64,000 bases of DNA from Neptunomonas qingdaonensis (GTDB taxonomy: Bacteria > Pseudomonadota > Gammaproteobacteria > Pseudomonadales > Balneatricaceae). The stretch is taken from NCBI RefSeq assembly GCF_900113275.1, contig NZ_FOOU01000003.1, positions 248,001-312,000 of the forward strand. Direction: 5' to 3'. Both the position numbers and the translations under genes were made by a program. Below are positions 8,306 to 17,090 of this stretch, one piece after another; position 1 is the first letter of the stretch; each line of letters opens with the position of its first letter. Below the pieces are notes generated by a model. That model did no database searches. It saw only the letters and a list, made by a program, of their open reading frames with translations, and was not told the DNA's origin.

Positions 8306-10621
8306 GTGCATTTAGAAAGTCTAACCATAAAGAATTACCGAAAATTTCGTTCTACAGATAATACGGTATGCTTCGTTAAGCCTGAAGTTATCGATATGAG
8401 TATTGAAGAAAAGCAATCTAAGTCAGTGATTGCCCCCTCAACAACCTTAATCATCGGTAAGAATAATGCCGGTAAAACGACAGTCGTCAATGCATTAAAG
8501 ATGCTATGTAATAATGAACAACCCTCAACATCAGATTTTAATCTCTCCTACTTAAATGAGTTGTTCAATAAATATAAACAAGCTTTTAATTTGGATCCAG
8601 CGACAATATTTGAACTCTTAGAGACCCCTAATTTGGAGTTCACCTTGAGTATTAAAGTGGACTTTGAAGATGCAGATTTGATGACTCACCTAGCTCCTTT
8701 TATGTCAATTAGCGAAGAAGGTAATGGAGAACCAGTTAGCGTTCGCATCGTGGTTAATGTGGTGTTTGCAGAAGAATTTGCATTTAAAGAGGAAGTGAGC
8801 AAGATTTTTAAGGCTACCGGCTCAGAGGGTAATAAACAGCGGTTTGATAAGTTTTACGCATTACTTTCTAAGGAGACTAGTGTTATTCAAGCTGGGGGTA
8901 ATCTTTATAAAATTGAATTTGTTGATTTTCTTGGATATGCAACAGAGAAATTCTCTCTCGGAAAATTGATAAATATTAAAGAAATTAAAGCTAATCGCCA
9001 CCTTAAAGAAGGTGTACTAAGCAATGTCTTTAACAAGATAGTTTCCTTTCAATTCACCAATGATAATAGTTCTCGCTCTGATTTAGAAGCAAGTATAGAA
9101 TCGATTAATGCGCAGATATCTGAAAATGTAGGTTCTAAGAGTACTGGTATTTCTCAAGTTTTGGGCGAAGTAGAAAGCTCAAATAAGGTAGATCTGAATC
9201 TGTCGGGCAACGTTACTTACGATGCCATTATGAAAGGGCTGATCAAATATAATTTCATGGATGGTGATGACTACATTCCTGAAGATCAATTTGGCTTAGG
9301 CTATATCAATCTGCTAAACATTATTGGTGAAATTATCCATTTTGTGGATAGCTATGAAGACAAAAGTCATTTTAGCCGTATCAATCTACTCTTTATTGAA
9401 GAGCCAGAGGCGTTTATGCATCCTCAAATGCAGGAGTTCTTCATTAAGCGTATTGATAATGCAGTAAAAAAGGCACTGGAGATTGCAAATGCATCTTCAA
9501 AAGATACTAAAACACTACAGTGCCAGATAGCGATTACGACTCACTCTTCTCATATCGTCAATAGTAAGATTCACAGCAGTAATACCTTCAATAATATTAA
9601 CTATTTAACCTCAATCAATAAGTGTACTAAAGCCATCAATCTGACGGATGAATCCGTAGTTTCTAGTAATGATAGTGATGCTAACAAAAATCTTAATTTC
9701 ATTAAGAAACACATAAAGTACAAAGTTTCAGAGTTGTTCTTCTCTGATGCGATTATCTTTGTTGAGGGCATTACAGAGGAAACTTTATTAAATTACTATT
9801 TGGAAAATCATCCAAGCCTTAGCGAATATTATATCTCAGTGTTTAACATTAATGGTGCTCACGGTAAGTTGTATCTTCCGCTGGCGAAAAAGCTTAGTGT
9901 CCCTAGCTTGATTGTGACTGATTTAGATATTAAGCGTGAAAAGTGTGAGAAGGGAGAAAAGCACAAAAAAAGTGAAACGTGTGTTGAGTGTAACCAGCAG
10001 GCTGAAGGTGGTGATACCTCTTTTGTAGCAGGTTCAGATCCTCATTATCTTCAAATCACAAGCCTTGCTAGCCGCACAACAACCAACTCAACTCTTATTG
10101 ATTTTAATCATACATTAAAAGGCAAGCCTACAGCCGTAGCAAACAAAATTCATGATATAGAATTCTTTGAAGATGATAATCTTTATGTTGTATTTCAAAA
10201 AGATCCTATTGAGGGGCAACATGCGACTAGCTTAGAAGAGGCGTTAATTTTAACGAATTACCAAAATGATATTATTAATGGTGTGATTAAAGGCTGTAAA
10301 CCGGAAATATATAAAGATATTTTAAATGATGGTGGTGAAGAATCACTAAGGAACCTTATTAATCATTCTTATAAGCTACAGAAAAAACTTTCAGATAGTA
10401 AGAGTAAGTTTTCTAATGAACTAATATTTAATCTCCTTTCCGCAGATCAAAGTGATGTTTTACCACAATTACCAAACTACCTAAAAGATGGTTTACATTG
10501 GCTTGTGAATAAACTCCAAACCAATGATACACCGTCACTGAGTCTATCTGAAGTGGTTGATGAAGAAGATGAAAGCACGACAATAGAAAGTTCGGAGGCT
10601 GCATCTGATGACGCCGAATGA
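8306..10621 (+). CDS. gajA: OLD-family ATPase/TOPRIM nuclease, Gabija GajA-like
   Basis: A 771-residue protein. The N-terminal ATPase starts with LTIKNYRKFR and has Walker A GKNNAGKT (residues 51-58), an ABC-like Walker B region LLFIEEPEAFMHPQ (~361-374) and the TTHSSHI motif (~410). A C-terminal TOPRIM domain follows, with its Glu in IIFVEGITEE (~480) and DxD at Asp539/Asp541. This is the order of GajA, the DNA-nicking subunit of the Gabija anti-phage system. The partner helicase overlaps by 14 bases. It is longer than the Bacillus protein (about 580 residues) and carries a Cys/His-rich insert right after the DxD motif (Cys547, His553, Cys559, Cys562). The start is GTG with AGGAAG upstream. 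The gene is much more AT-rich than its flanks. Confidence 0.78.
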   Translation: MHLESLTIKNYRKFRSTDNTVCFVKPEVIDMSIEEKQSKSVIAPSTTLIIGKNNAGKTTVVNALKMLCNNEQPSTSDFNLSYLNELFNKYKQAFNLDPATIFELLETPNLEFTLSIKVDFEDADLMTHLAPFMSISEEGNGEPVSVRIVVNVVFAEEFAFKEEVSKIFKATGSEGNKQRFDKFYALLSKETSVIQAGGNLYKIEFVDFLGYATEKFSLGKLINIKEIKANRHLKEGVLSNVFNKIVSFQFTNDNSSRSDLEASIESINAQISENVGSKSTGISQVLGEVESSNKVDLNLSGNVTYDAIMKGLIKYNFMDGDDYIPEDQFGLGYINLLNIIGEIIHFVDSYEDKSHFSRINLLFIEEPEAFMHPQMQEFFIKRIDNAVKKALEIANASSKDTKTLQCQIAITTHSSHIVNSKIHSSNTFNNINYLTSINKCTKAINLTDESVVSSNDSDANKNLNFIKKHIKYKVSELFFSDAIIFVEGITEETLLNYYLENHPSLSEYYISVFNINGAHGKLYLPLAKKLSVPSLIVTDLDIKREKCEKGEKHKKSETCVECNQQAEGGDTSFVAGSDPHYLQITSLASRTTTNSTLIDFNHTLKGKPTAVANKIHDIEFFEDDNLYVVFQKDPIEGQHATSLEEALILTNYQNDIINGVIKGCKPEIYKDILNDGGEESLRNLINHSYKLQKKLSDSKSKFSNELIFNLLSADQSDVLPQLPNYLKDGLHWLVNKLQTNDTPSLSLSEVVDEEDESTTIESSEAASDDAE

Positions 10622-12743
10622 GATAGTTGAACTAGATATTCAGAAAAGTATTAATAAGCATATTGATGATTTTAATAGCTTTCGTTTCAACGCGGGTGCA
10701 GGAGCGGGTAAAACTTATGCACTGATAGAAACGCTAAAATACGTCACGATCAATAAAATAGCAGCTACCAAAAGCCCGCAAAAAGTGGCATGTATCACTT
10801 ATACAAATGTTGCGGTGAATGAGATAAAAACTCGACTAGGTAACTCAGATGCAGTACAAGTTTCAACTATTCATGAAAGGCTATGGGATATAATCCAAAG
10901 GGCTCAACCTCAGCTTTTGATATGTCATAGAGAGAAGATCGTAGCGGTTATAAAGCAACATTCCCAAAAACTAGATGATGCTGATAATAAAAAGACGAAA
11001 TTTTTTGCAGGTCTTAATGATGAACAAAAACAAATATTTATTGAGTTTGCTATGCAAACTAAAGATCTTTTCTATCAATCTAAAAAACTAAGTGCTAAGT
11101 TTTTTAAAGAGGCTTATACAAATAGAATAGCGATTCAGAAATCAGATTTTTTGGCTAACTGTATAAAAAATATTGATAATTTTAAACAAGTCGTTGTTCT
11201 CTTGTATAAGAAGAAACGGCTTGAAGACTGTTTAGAAAGGATTGACGCAGGAATAGAAAGGCGTGTTAATTATGACAGCAAGGTAAACTCCGACAGACTT
11301 CACTACATGAAGTTCAGCCACGATACCCTGCTGGAATATGGATTGAAGCTTGTTGTAACTTACCCAACCCTTTGTCGCATTATTATCGATAGCTACCCTT
11401 ATTTCTTTATCGATGAGTATCAGGATACACATAGCAACGTGGTTAAGTTTGTCAAAACAATTCATGATTACGCAATAGAAAATAATAAAAACTGGGTGGT
11501 GGGCTACTTTGGTGATACTGCGCAGAGCATTTATGATGATGGAGTTGGTCGAAACATTGCAAGCCTTCATGACAGGTTGGTTGATGTCGATAAGATATTA
11601 AATAGACGATCACACAAGCAAATCATTGATGTTGCTAATAAAATTCGCGCTGATGAAATAGTTCAAGAGCCTATCTTTGAGGAACGAAATAATGGTTCAG
11701 TACACTTTTTCTACAATAGTTCAGAGGACAAACTAACTACAGCTCAACAATTCCTAACCGAGTATAAAAATGATCTTATTAAAGACAACGGAGAGTCAGG
11801 AGAAACAGATGGTGAAAAGACTAAAATTCATTGCTTGGTATTAACAAACAAACTCATGGCAAACTTTAATCGGTTTGGTAATGTGTATGAAGTTTATCAA
11901 AAATCAACGATCTATTTTGATAACTTAAATACCCAAGTGTTATCTCAACAATTAGAAAAGTTACATTCAACAGTGTTATCCATTTACCATCTTGTTAAGC
12001 TCTACCAAGATATAAAGCAGAGTGTGGTTTCCTACTACGGTATTTTTGGAGCATCGAGCAAAAACATAGCCTTTTCGAAGGCAAGCCTGGTTATCCGTGA
12101 ATTAAAAAACAATGAAGTTGTATCACTTAAAGACTGGGTCGATTTAATCATTGATCGACTTGAAAATAGTGATGCTAAAGATGTACTAGGTAAAGCATTA
12201 ACTAATCGTGTCAATTATGAGCCAGATAAGGTTATTTCTGCTGATGTATTTCAATCAACATTGTTAGACAACATTAATACTCTAATGAATGAGGACTCGG
12301 AGAATGAAATTACAGCTAAAGAAAAAGTCGATAGCGTTTTAGCGTTGCCAATCATATCCTTAATAAACTGGTCTAATTTTATTGATGGTATTGAAACTGA
12401 TGAAATTAGCTACCATACCTATCATGGCACTAAGGGTGAGGAGTACAAGAATGTCGCTATCATCCTTGAACATAGCTTTGGGCGCATGAATAAAGATAAA
12501 TTTAAAAACTATTTTAAGATTGTACAACAAAGTGCTGAGGAAAGAGAGCGCTTACTTACTGTTCCCGATACGAAAGAAAAGCACATTAATACACAAAACT
12601 TGCTCTATGTTGCCTGCTCGCGCGCGATAAAAAATCTCAGAGTACTGTATTTGGATGATATCTCAGAGGTAGAGAATGGCATTAACGCTATTTTTGGGGA
12701 GAGCAAACTTTGGCCAATAGATGGAAATCAAAGTTCTGTGTAA
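10608..12743 (+). CDS. gajB: UvrD/Rep-like superfamily 1 helicase, Gabija GajB-like
   Basis: A 711-residue SF1 helicase. Walker A is AGAGAGKT (residues 29-36), motif Ia includes CITYTNVAVNEI, and motif II is DEYQDT (269-274). Then come motif IV/V TYHGTKGEEYKNV (~603) and motif VI LLYVACSRA (~664). The start lies inside the last codons of the upstream nuclease gene, so the two are translated together. In Gabija, GajB binds GajA and senses nucleotide depletion and DNA ends during phage infection. It is larger than the Bacillus GajB (about 500 residues), so this may be a Gabija subtype or a related OLD-UvrD system. It shares the AT-rich composition of its partner. Confidence 0.78.
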   Translation: MTPNEIVELDIQKSINKHIDDFNSFRFNAGAGAGKTYALIETLKYVTINKIAATKSPQKVACITYTNVAVNEIKTRLGNSDAVQVSTIHERLWDIIQRAQPQLLICHREKIVAVIKQHSQKLDDADNKKTKFFAGLNDEQKQIFIEFAMQTKDLFYQSKKLSAKFFKEAYTNRIAIQKSDFLANCIKNIDNFKQVVVLLYKKKRLEDCLERIDAGIERRVNYDSKVNSDRLHYMKFSHDTLLEYGLKLVVTYPTLCRIIIDSYPYFFIDEYQDTHSNVVKFVKTIHDYAIENNKNWVVGYFGDTAQSIYDDGVGRNIASLHDRLVDVDKILNRRSHKQIIDVANKIRADEIVQEPIFEERNNGSVHFFYNSSEDKLTTAQQFLTEYKNDLIKDNGESGETDGEKTKIHCLVLTNKLMANFNRFGNVYEVYQKSTIYFDNLNTQVLSQQLEKLHSTVLSIYHLVKLYQDIKQSVVSYYGIFGASSKNIAFSKASLVIRELKNNEVVSLKDWVDLIIDRLENSDAKDVLGKALTNRVNYEPDKVISADVFQSTLLDNINTLMNEDSENEITAKEKVDSVLALPIISLINWSNFIDGIETDEISYHTYHGTKGEEYKNVAIILEHSFGRMNKDKFKNYFKIVQQSAEERERLLTVPDTKEKHINTQNLLYVACSRAIKNLRVLYLDDISEVENGINAIFGESKLWPIDGNQSSV

Positions 12744-13201
12744 TTTAATGTCCTTGATTAACAGGAGAACTAGTGGCGATTAAGTGACAGCGAGTTACTA
12801 AAAGCACCAAAACCAAAAGAAAGCCCTAGTGCGCAAAAAATCTAAATATATGAGCCTTCTCAAGTAAATAGGCCAAAGTAACTCTTATCGGTCGCGACAG
12901 AAAAACCACCAGCAAGGCCGTTTACTTCATCTGTCTTTGTTGGCTGTAAAGTTTGCTTACAGCAAACATACCACGGGCACTTCTTCGGACACATAGAGGT
13001 TTTCGTACTGCGGCGTTATCCGCTACTGATTAATAGAGCACGCCACTGAGGTGCTCAATCAAGGCCTTGGCACTTTATGAACAGGAGTAAAGTACGGCAG
13101 TTGATCCGTTAGCGAGATATACTGAATAAAGTAACTGGCGTCGTTTTGGCAAGGACCTATAGAGAGAGTAAGCTAGTGTTATCTGTTAGTGGGACTTAAT
13201 C
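12744..13201. other. Gene-free stretch right of the Gabija-like pair
   Basis: About 460 bases with no supported gene, no clear terminator and no tRNA or integrase remnant. GC content rises again toward 13202. Short open stretches exist in several frames, none with codon use like the neighbours. It probably contains the right edge of the transferred cassette. Confidence 0.45.
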
Positions 13202-13663
13202 ATGAAAACACTGTTGATTGTTGCACATGCGCCCTCTGAAAATACACGCCTGATGGCCGAAGCGGTTTTGAAAGGCGCGCAGCACCCGGATATTGAGCAA
13301 GTACAAACCCGCTGGATTCCGCCGTTGGAAACGACGCCTGAGGATGTCTTGGCGTGTGACGCCATTATTATGGGTACCACAGAAAACCTGGCTTATATGA
13401 GTGGTGCACTAAAGGACTTTTTTGACCGCTGTTATTACCCTTGTCTGGAAGCAAAGCAGGGGTTGCCTTGTGCGTTATACGTACGTGCAGGTAATGATGG
13501 CACGGGGACATGCCGGGCGGTTGAAACTATCTGTACTGGCTTACGCTGGAACTGGATTCAGCTGCCTTTGGTATGTCGGGGCGATTGGAAGCCAGAGTTT
13601 TTGCAGCAATGCGAAGAACTGGGAATGACAATGGCTGCCGGCCTTGATGTCGGTATCTACTAG
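13202..13663 (+). CDS. Flavodoxin-fold NAD(P)H reductase-like protein
   Basis: A 153-residue protein beginning MKTLLIVAHAPSENT, the phosphate-binding loop typical of flavodoxin-fold FMN reductases. It continues with DAIIMGTTENLAYMSGALKDFFDR, the second FMN-contact region of the NQR/WrbA-like group. It is probably cytoplasmic and FMN-bound. The substrate is not deducible. It is convergent with csiR, with 19 bases between the stops, and likely unrelated to glutarate use. Confidence 0.7.
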   Translation: MKTLLIVAHAPSENTRLMAEAVLKGAQHPDIEQVQTRWIPPLETTPEDVLACDAIIMGTTENLAYMSGALKDFFDRCYYPCLEAKQGLPCALYVRAGNDGTGTCRAVETICTGLRWNWIQLPLVCRGDWKPEFLQQCEELGMTMAAGLDVGIY

Positions 13664-13682
13664 TTATTGCCCTGGTCGACTA

Positions 13683-14372
13683 TTATTCGAAGCCTTCCGT
13701 TGCCAGTAATGTGCGACTAGGGCTTAACAGGTGTTCGTGGATGAGTGCCTTAGCCTGATCGGCATCATTATTTAGCAAGGCTTCTATCAGTTGGTCATGT
13801 TCTTTCTGATTAGCATCAAAAATTTCAGTGTCCAACATGTTCTTTTTCAGCCAGAGGTTACGATAGCGTGAGGCTTTTTCATACAGTGAGCGGCGCACCT
13901 GTAATAGCGTCGGTGACTGGCAGCCCTCGGCGATGGCTGAATGAAACGCCTGATGGCGGCGTTCCCACTCGTGTGGTTCCTTTTCCAGCTTATCGTTAAA
14001 TTTTCGCATCTTATGGGCGGCGGCTAAAATCCCTGCTTCCCACTCATCATCGCCGCGTTGAATCGCCAGGCTTATACAGAGTGCTTCGATATAGGCGCGG
14101 GTTTCATAGATATCCAGCATCTCTGCTTTTGATATCGGATGTACCCGAAAACCGCGTTGATTTTCAACCACCACCAGTTGCTCTATCAGCAGTTGAGACA
14201 GGGCTTCTCGCAACGGGCTAATGCCGACGTTATAACGTTCTTTTAAACGCGCCATCCGCAATTTTTCGCCCGGCTTGAAAAAGCCAGTCAAAATATCTTG
14301 CTTCAATTGTCCCATTACTTGGGAAGCAAAATTATCCTTGTTGTCCGTTTTGCTGCTGGCTGCTTCTTGCAT
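13683..14372 (-). CDS. csiR: GntR/FadR-family repressor of glutarate hydroxylation, CsiR-like
   Basis: A 229-residue regulator with an N-terminal winged helix (KPGEKLRMARLKERYNVGISPLREAL pattern, residues ~36-62) and a C-terminal all-helical FCD ligand domain (HQAFHSAIAEGC). It is divergent from csiD, as in Escherichia coli and Pseudomonas where CsiR represses csiD-lhgO and is relieved by 2-hydroxyglutarate. The 250-base gap to csiD has two palindromes (14531-14563) suited to a GntR dimer. Confidence 0.8.
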   Translation of the reverse strand: MQEAASSKTDNKDNFASQVMGQLKQDILTGFFKPGEKLRMARLKERYNVGISPLREALSQLLIEQLVVVENQRGFRVHPISKAEMLDIYETRAYIEALCISLAIQRGDDEWEAGILAAAHKMRKFNDKLEKEPHEWERRHQAFHSAIAEGCQSPTLLQVRRSLYEKASRYRNLWLKKNMLDTEIFDANQKEHDQLIEALLNNDADQAKALIHEHLLSPSRTLLATEGFE

Positions 14373-14530
14373 CGGTTGTGCGCCTTCTGGAGGAGTGACC
14401 CTGTCTATCTCATTGTGAAGATAAATAACTAAATTACCTAAGTGACTGTTTCACAAAGAGAGAGACATATTTTAAGTGAAGACTTATCAATAGTTAAGCA
14501 AGAAAAGATAATTAATTGTTGACGAAAGCT

Positions 14531-14563
14531 AATAATGTCGACATTATTGCTTTACGTCGACGT
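14531..14563. promoter_or_regulatory. Candidate CsiR operator: two neighbouring palindromes
   Basis: AATAATGTCGACATTATT (14531-14548) is a perfect 18-bp palindrome. Five bases on, ACGTCGACGT (14554-14563) is a second perfect palindrome that shares the GTCGAC core. They sit 61-93 bases before the csiD start and in the csiR-csiD divergent gap, where a repressor would act. The binding protein is inferred from position. Confidence 0.6.
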
Positions 14564-14623
14564 TGTGAGGTGGCGTAAAACAGTATCATTAAAAAAATAC
14601 ATTCAGTTTTGGAGAGTAAGTAA

Positions 14624-15577
14624 ATGACAGCTCTATTGCGTGCAGTTGAATCCCCGTTGGTGCCCGTAGGTTTTAACGTTAAACCACATGAAGCCAGCGA
14701 ACGTTTGCAAGTTGTTACGTTAAGCAGTGATGTTATTCATGGATTTGCCGATGCAATGTCCGAGTGGCCAGTGCAGGCTTTGGAATATAAACCTTTCCTG
14801 CGATTTGCTGCTGCCGATAAGCTGAATGCCCTGACTGAAATGACGCTGGGTCGATGCCTCAACGATATTATGCAGAATCGCGATAGTGCCGCTTTTTTAT
14901 TGCAGTATGAGGGAGAACCGGATATAGAGTCTGGGGAGCTGCGAACCGAGTTTGATATTAAGTTATCAACAGCCATTTCTCATCTGGTTGGCCTGCCCAA
15001 TCATGACTCAATGTATGGTAAGTACTACGCGCGATTTACCGTACTGAATGAAGATAATTCAGATAGCTACTTACGTCAGGCGCATCGTCGTATGGAGCTA
15101 CATACTGACGGTACTTATGTAAACGAGCGCACTGATTTTGTCATTATGCAGAAATTGGCTGAAGCGAATATGCAAGGGGGCGAGTCCTTGTTGCTGCATA
15201 TTGACGACTGGGCCGAACTGGATAAATTCTACAACCACCCTCTGGCAAAGAAAGATATGGTGTGGGGCGCCCCTAAGTCTAAAAACGTTGATTCAAAAAT
15301 TACTCACCCTGTTTTCTTTGAAGAAGATAAAAACGGCAAACCGAATATGTCATTTATCGACCAGTTTGTTGAACCGCAGAACATGGCAGAAGGTATGTAT
15401 CTTTATCAGATGGGTGAATCAATTGAAGCTGATCCTAACTATATTACTGTGCCCCTACCGGTGGGTTCTATGCTGGTTGTTCAAAACCTATGCTGGTTGC
15501 ATGGCCGTGATAAGTTTGTAGCGCACCCACAATTGAGCCGTGAATTGTTGCGTCAGCGCGGACACTTTACCCGATAG
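14624..15577 (+). CDS. csiD: Glutarate 2-hydroxylase (CsiD/GlaH)
   Basis: A 317-residue Fe(II)/2-oxoglutarate dioxygenase. The facial triad is visible as His160, Asp162 (MELHTDGTYV) and His293 (LCWLHGRDKF), at essentially the same numbers as the E. coli enzyme. It converts glutarate, from lysine/cadaverine breakdown, to L-2-hydroxyglutarate in the cytosol, with release of succinate and CO2. The downstream lhgO completes the route to 2-oxoglutarate. Start ATG is preceded by GGAGAG. Confidence 0.92.
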   Translation: MTALLRAVESPLVPVGFNVKPHEASERLQVVTLSSDVIHGFADAMSEWPVQALEYKPFLRFAAADKLNALTEMTLGRCLNDIMQNRDSAAFLLQYEGEPDIESGELRTEFDIKLSTAISHLVGLPNHDSMYGKYYARFTVLNEDNSDSYLRQAHRRMELHTDGTYVNERTDFVIMQKLAEANMQGGESLLLHIDDWAELDKFYNHPLAKKDMVWGAPKSKNVDSKITHPVFFEEDKNGKPNMSFIDQFVEPQNMAEGMYLYQMGESIEADPNYITVPLPVGSMLVVQNLCWLHGRDKFVAHPQLSRELLRQRGHFTR

Positions 15578-15579
15578 TA

Positions 15580-15627
15580 TTTTACAGGTCGTTTTATAGC
15601 TAGTTTTACAGGTCGTGTTATAGATTG
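15580..15627 (+). repeat. 24-bp tandem duplication directly after csiD
   Basis: Starting three bases after the csiD stop, a 24-base unit beginning TTTTACAGGTCG (15580-15603) is repeated immediately (15604-15627). The copies differ mainly in their last few bases. A looser pair around GTACTTACA follows near 15640-15665. Confidence 0.85.
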
Positions 15628-15721
15628 TTTCACCCGTTAAGTACTTACACTCATTAGGTACTTACATCCCTACCTGCTTACACTAGAGGTACAGTGCGAC
15701 ATAGGCACTGGTATACTTTGG

Positions 15722-15751
15722 CGGGCTAACGCAAGTTAGCCCGTCTTTTTT
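15722..15751 (+). terminator. Rho-independent terminator between csiD and lhgO
   Basis: A perfect 9-bp stem CGGGCTAAC-GCAA-GTTAGCCCG is followed by TCTTTTTT. It implies lower expression of lhgO than of csiD, or a separate lhgO promoter. Confidence 0.9.
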
Positions 15752-15803
15752 AATTAATAACTTAAATAACTTACATAACTTAAGTAGCAGCAGGAAAAAT
15801 GTG

Positions 15804-17012
15804 ATGACATACGATTATATTATTATCGGTGGTGGCATTGTCGGTATGTCTACCGCATGGCAACTACAGCAACGTTTTCCGGAAAAGAAAGTGCTGTTGC
15901 TTGAAAAAGAATCTGTGTATTCAAAACACCAAACAGGTCATAACAGCGGTGTTATTCATGCGGGTGTGTATTACGCACCGGGCAGCCTTAAAGCAAAATT
16001 TTGTAAGGCGGGCGTGGCCGCAACGATAGAGTTCTGTCAGCAAAATGATGTGCCATATGATCAATGTGGTAAGTTGCTGGTCGCTACCAATGTGCTGGAG
16101 TTGGAGCGTATGCATGCGTTGTTTGAGCGCTGCCAGCAGAATGATATCAATGTTGAATTACTCGACGGCGAACAACTGAAAGTCCGTGAGCCAAATATTG
16201 TAGGTGTTGGTGGACTGTTGGTTAAAGACACGGCGATTGTCAATTATCAGCAAGTGACGACTAAGATGGCCGAGCGCTTTATCGACATGGGCGGTGATGC
16301 TCGATTGAATCACAAAGTCGTCGGGCTAAACGAGACTAAAGATGAGATTACCGTTGACGCTATCCATAACGCTGAAAAGGTCACATTCAAAGGTAAGTTC
16401 CTGATCACTTGCTCCGGCTTGATGGCGGACCGCACCACTAAGATGCTGGGTATCCCCACTGACTTTCAGATTATTCCTTTTCGGGGTGAGTATTATCAGT
16501 TGCCTGCTAAGTACAATCAGATCGTCAATCATTTGATCTACCCAATTCCTGATCCTGAACTGCCGTTTCTCGGTGTTCATTTAACCCGAATGATCGATGG
16601 AACTGTTACCGTTGGGCCCAATGCCGTACAGGGGTGGAAGCGCGAAGGTTACGGGCGCATCAATATCAGTCTACGTGATATCTGGGATATGGTGACTTTT
16701 GTGGGTTTCTGGCGTGTGCTCAAGAGTCATATAAAGACCGGTATTGTCGAGACTAAAAACTCGCTGTGGAAACCGGGTTATCTTAAATTGGTGCAGAAGT
16801 ACTGCCCGCAGTTGAAAGTGGAAGACCTTCAACCTTATCCTGCCGGTATTCGTGCCCAGGCGGTGATGAAAGATGGCTCGCTGGTTCACGACTTTTTGTT
16901 TGCCGAAAGCCCACGCAGTCTGCATGTCTGCAATGCGCCGTCACCCGCAGCGACATCGGCGATCCCTATCGGTGCTTACATTTGTGACAAGATACTTGAG
17001 CGAACTGCCTAG
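15804..17012 (+). CDS. lhgO: L-2-hydroxyglutarate oxidase/dehydrogenase
   Basis: A DAO-family flavoprotein of about 402 residues. The FAD motif is IIIGGGIVGMSTA at the N-terminus, followed by the NSGVIHAGVYYAPGSLKA segment characteristic of LhgO/LhgD. It oxidises the L-2-hydroxyglutarate made by CsiD to 2-oxoglutarate and passes electrons to the quinone pool at the inner membrane. ATG at 15804 has AGGA about eight bases upstream; GTG at 15801 is the alternative. Confidence 0.9.
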   Translation: MTYDYIIIGGGIVGMSTAWQLQQRFPEKKVLLLEKESVYSKHQTGHNSGVIHAGVYYAPGSLKAKFCKAGVAATIEFCQQNDVPYDQCGKLLVATNVLELERMHALFERCQQNDINVELLDGEQLKVREPNIVGVGGLLVKDTAIVNYQQVTTKMAERFIDMGGDARLNHKVVGLNETKDEITVDAIHNAEKVTFKGKFLITCSGLMADRTTKMLGIPTDFQIIPFRGEYYQLPAKYNQIVNHLIYPIPDPELPFLGVHLTRMIDGTVTVGPNAVQGWKREGYGRINISLRDIWDMVTFVGFWRVLKSHIKTGIVETKNSLWKPGYLKLVQKYCPQLKVEDLQPYPAGIRAQAVMKDGSLVHDFLFAESPRSLHVCNAPSPAATSAIPIGAYICDKILERTA

Positions 17013-17021
17013 TTTTTACGC

Positions 17022-17062
17022 AGATCACTCTGTGTAAATCACTCTGGGCCGATCACTTTACA
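17022..17062 (+). repeat. Three-copy degenerate 13-15-bp repeat after lhgO
   Basis: GATCACTCTG, ATCACTCTGG and GATCACTTTA recur at a spacing of about 14 bases, starting 10 bases after the lhgO stop, in the gap to the convergent ABC transporter gene. Confidence 0.65.
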
Positions 17063-17090
17063 AACAAGGCGAAGATGTTGTTCTGCTGAT

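Noticed and set aside
12950-13090. Possible transposase or integrase remnant right of the Gabija-like pair
   Set aside because: Translated stretches contain stops in all frames and match no motif I can name.
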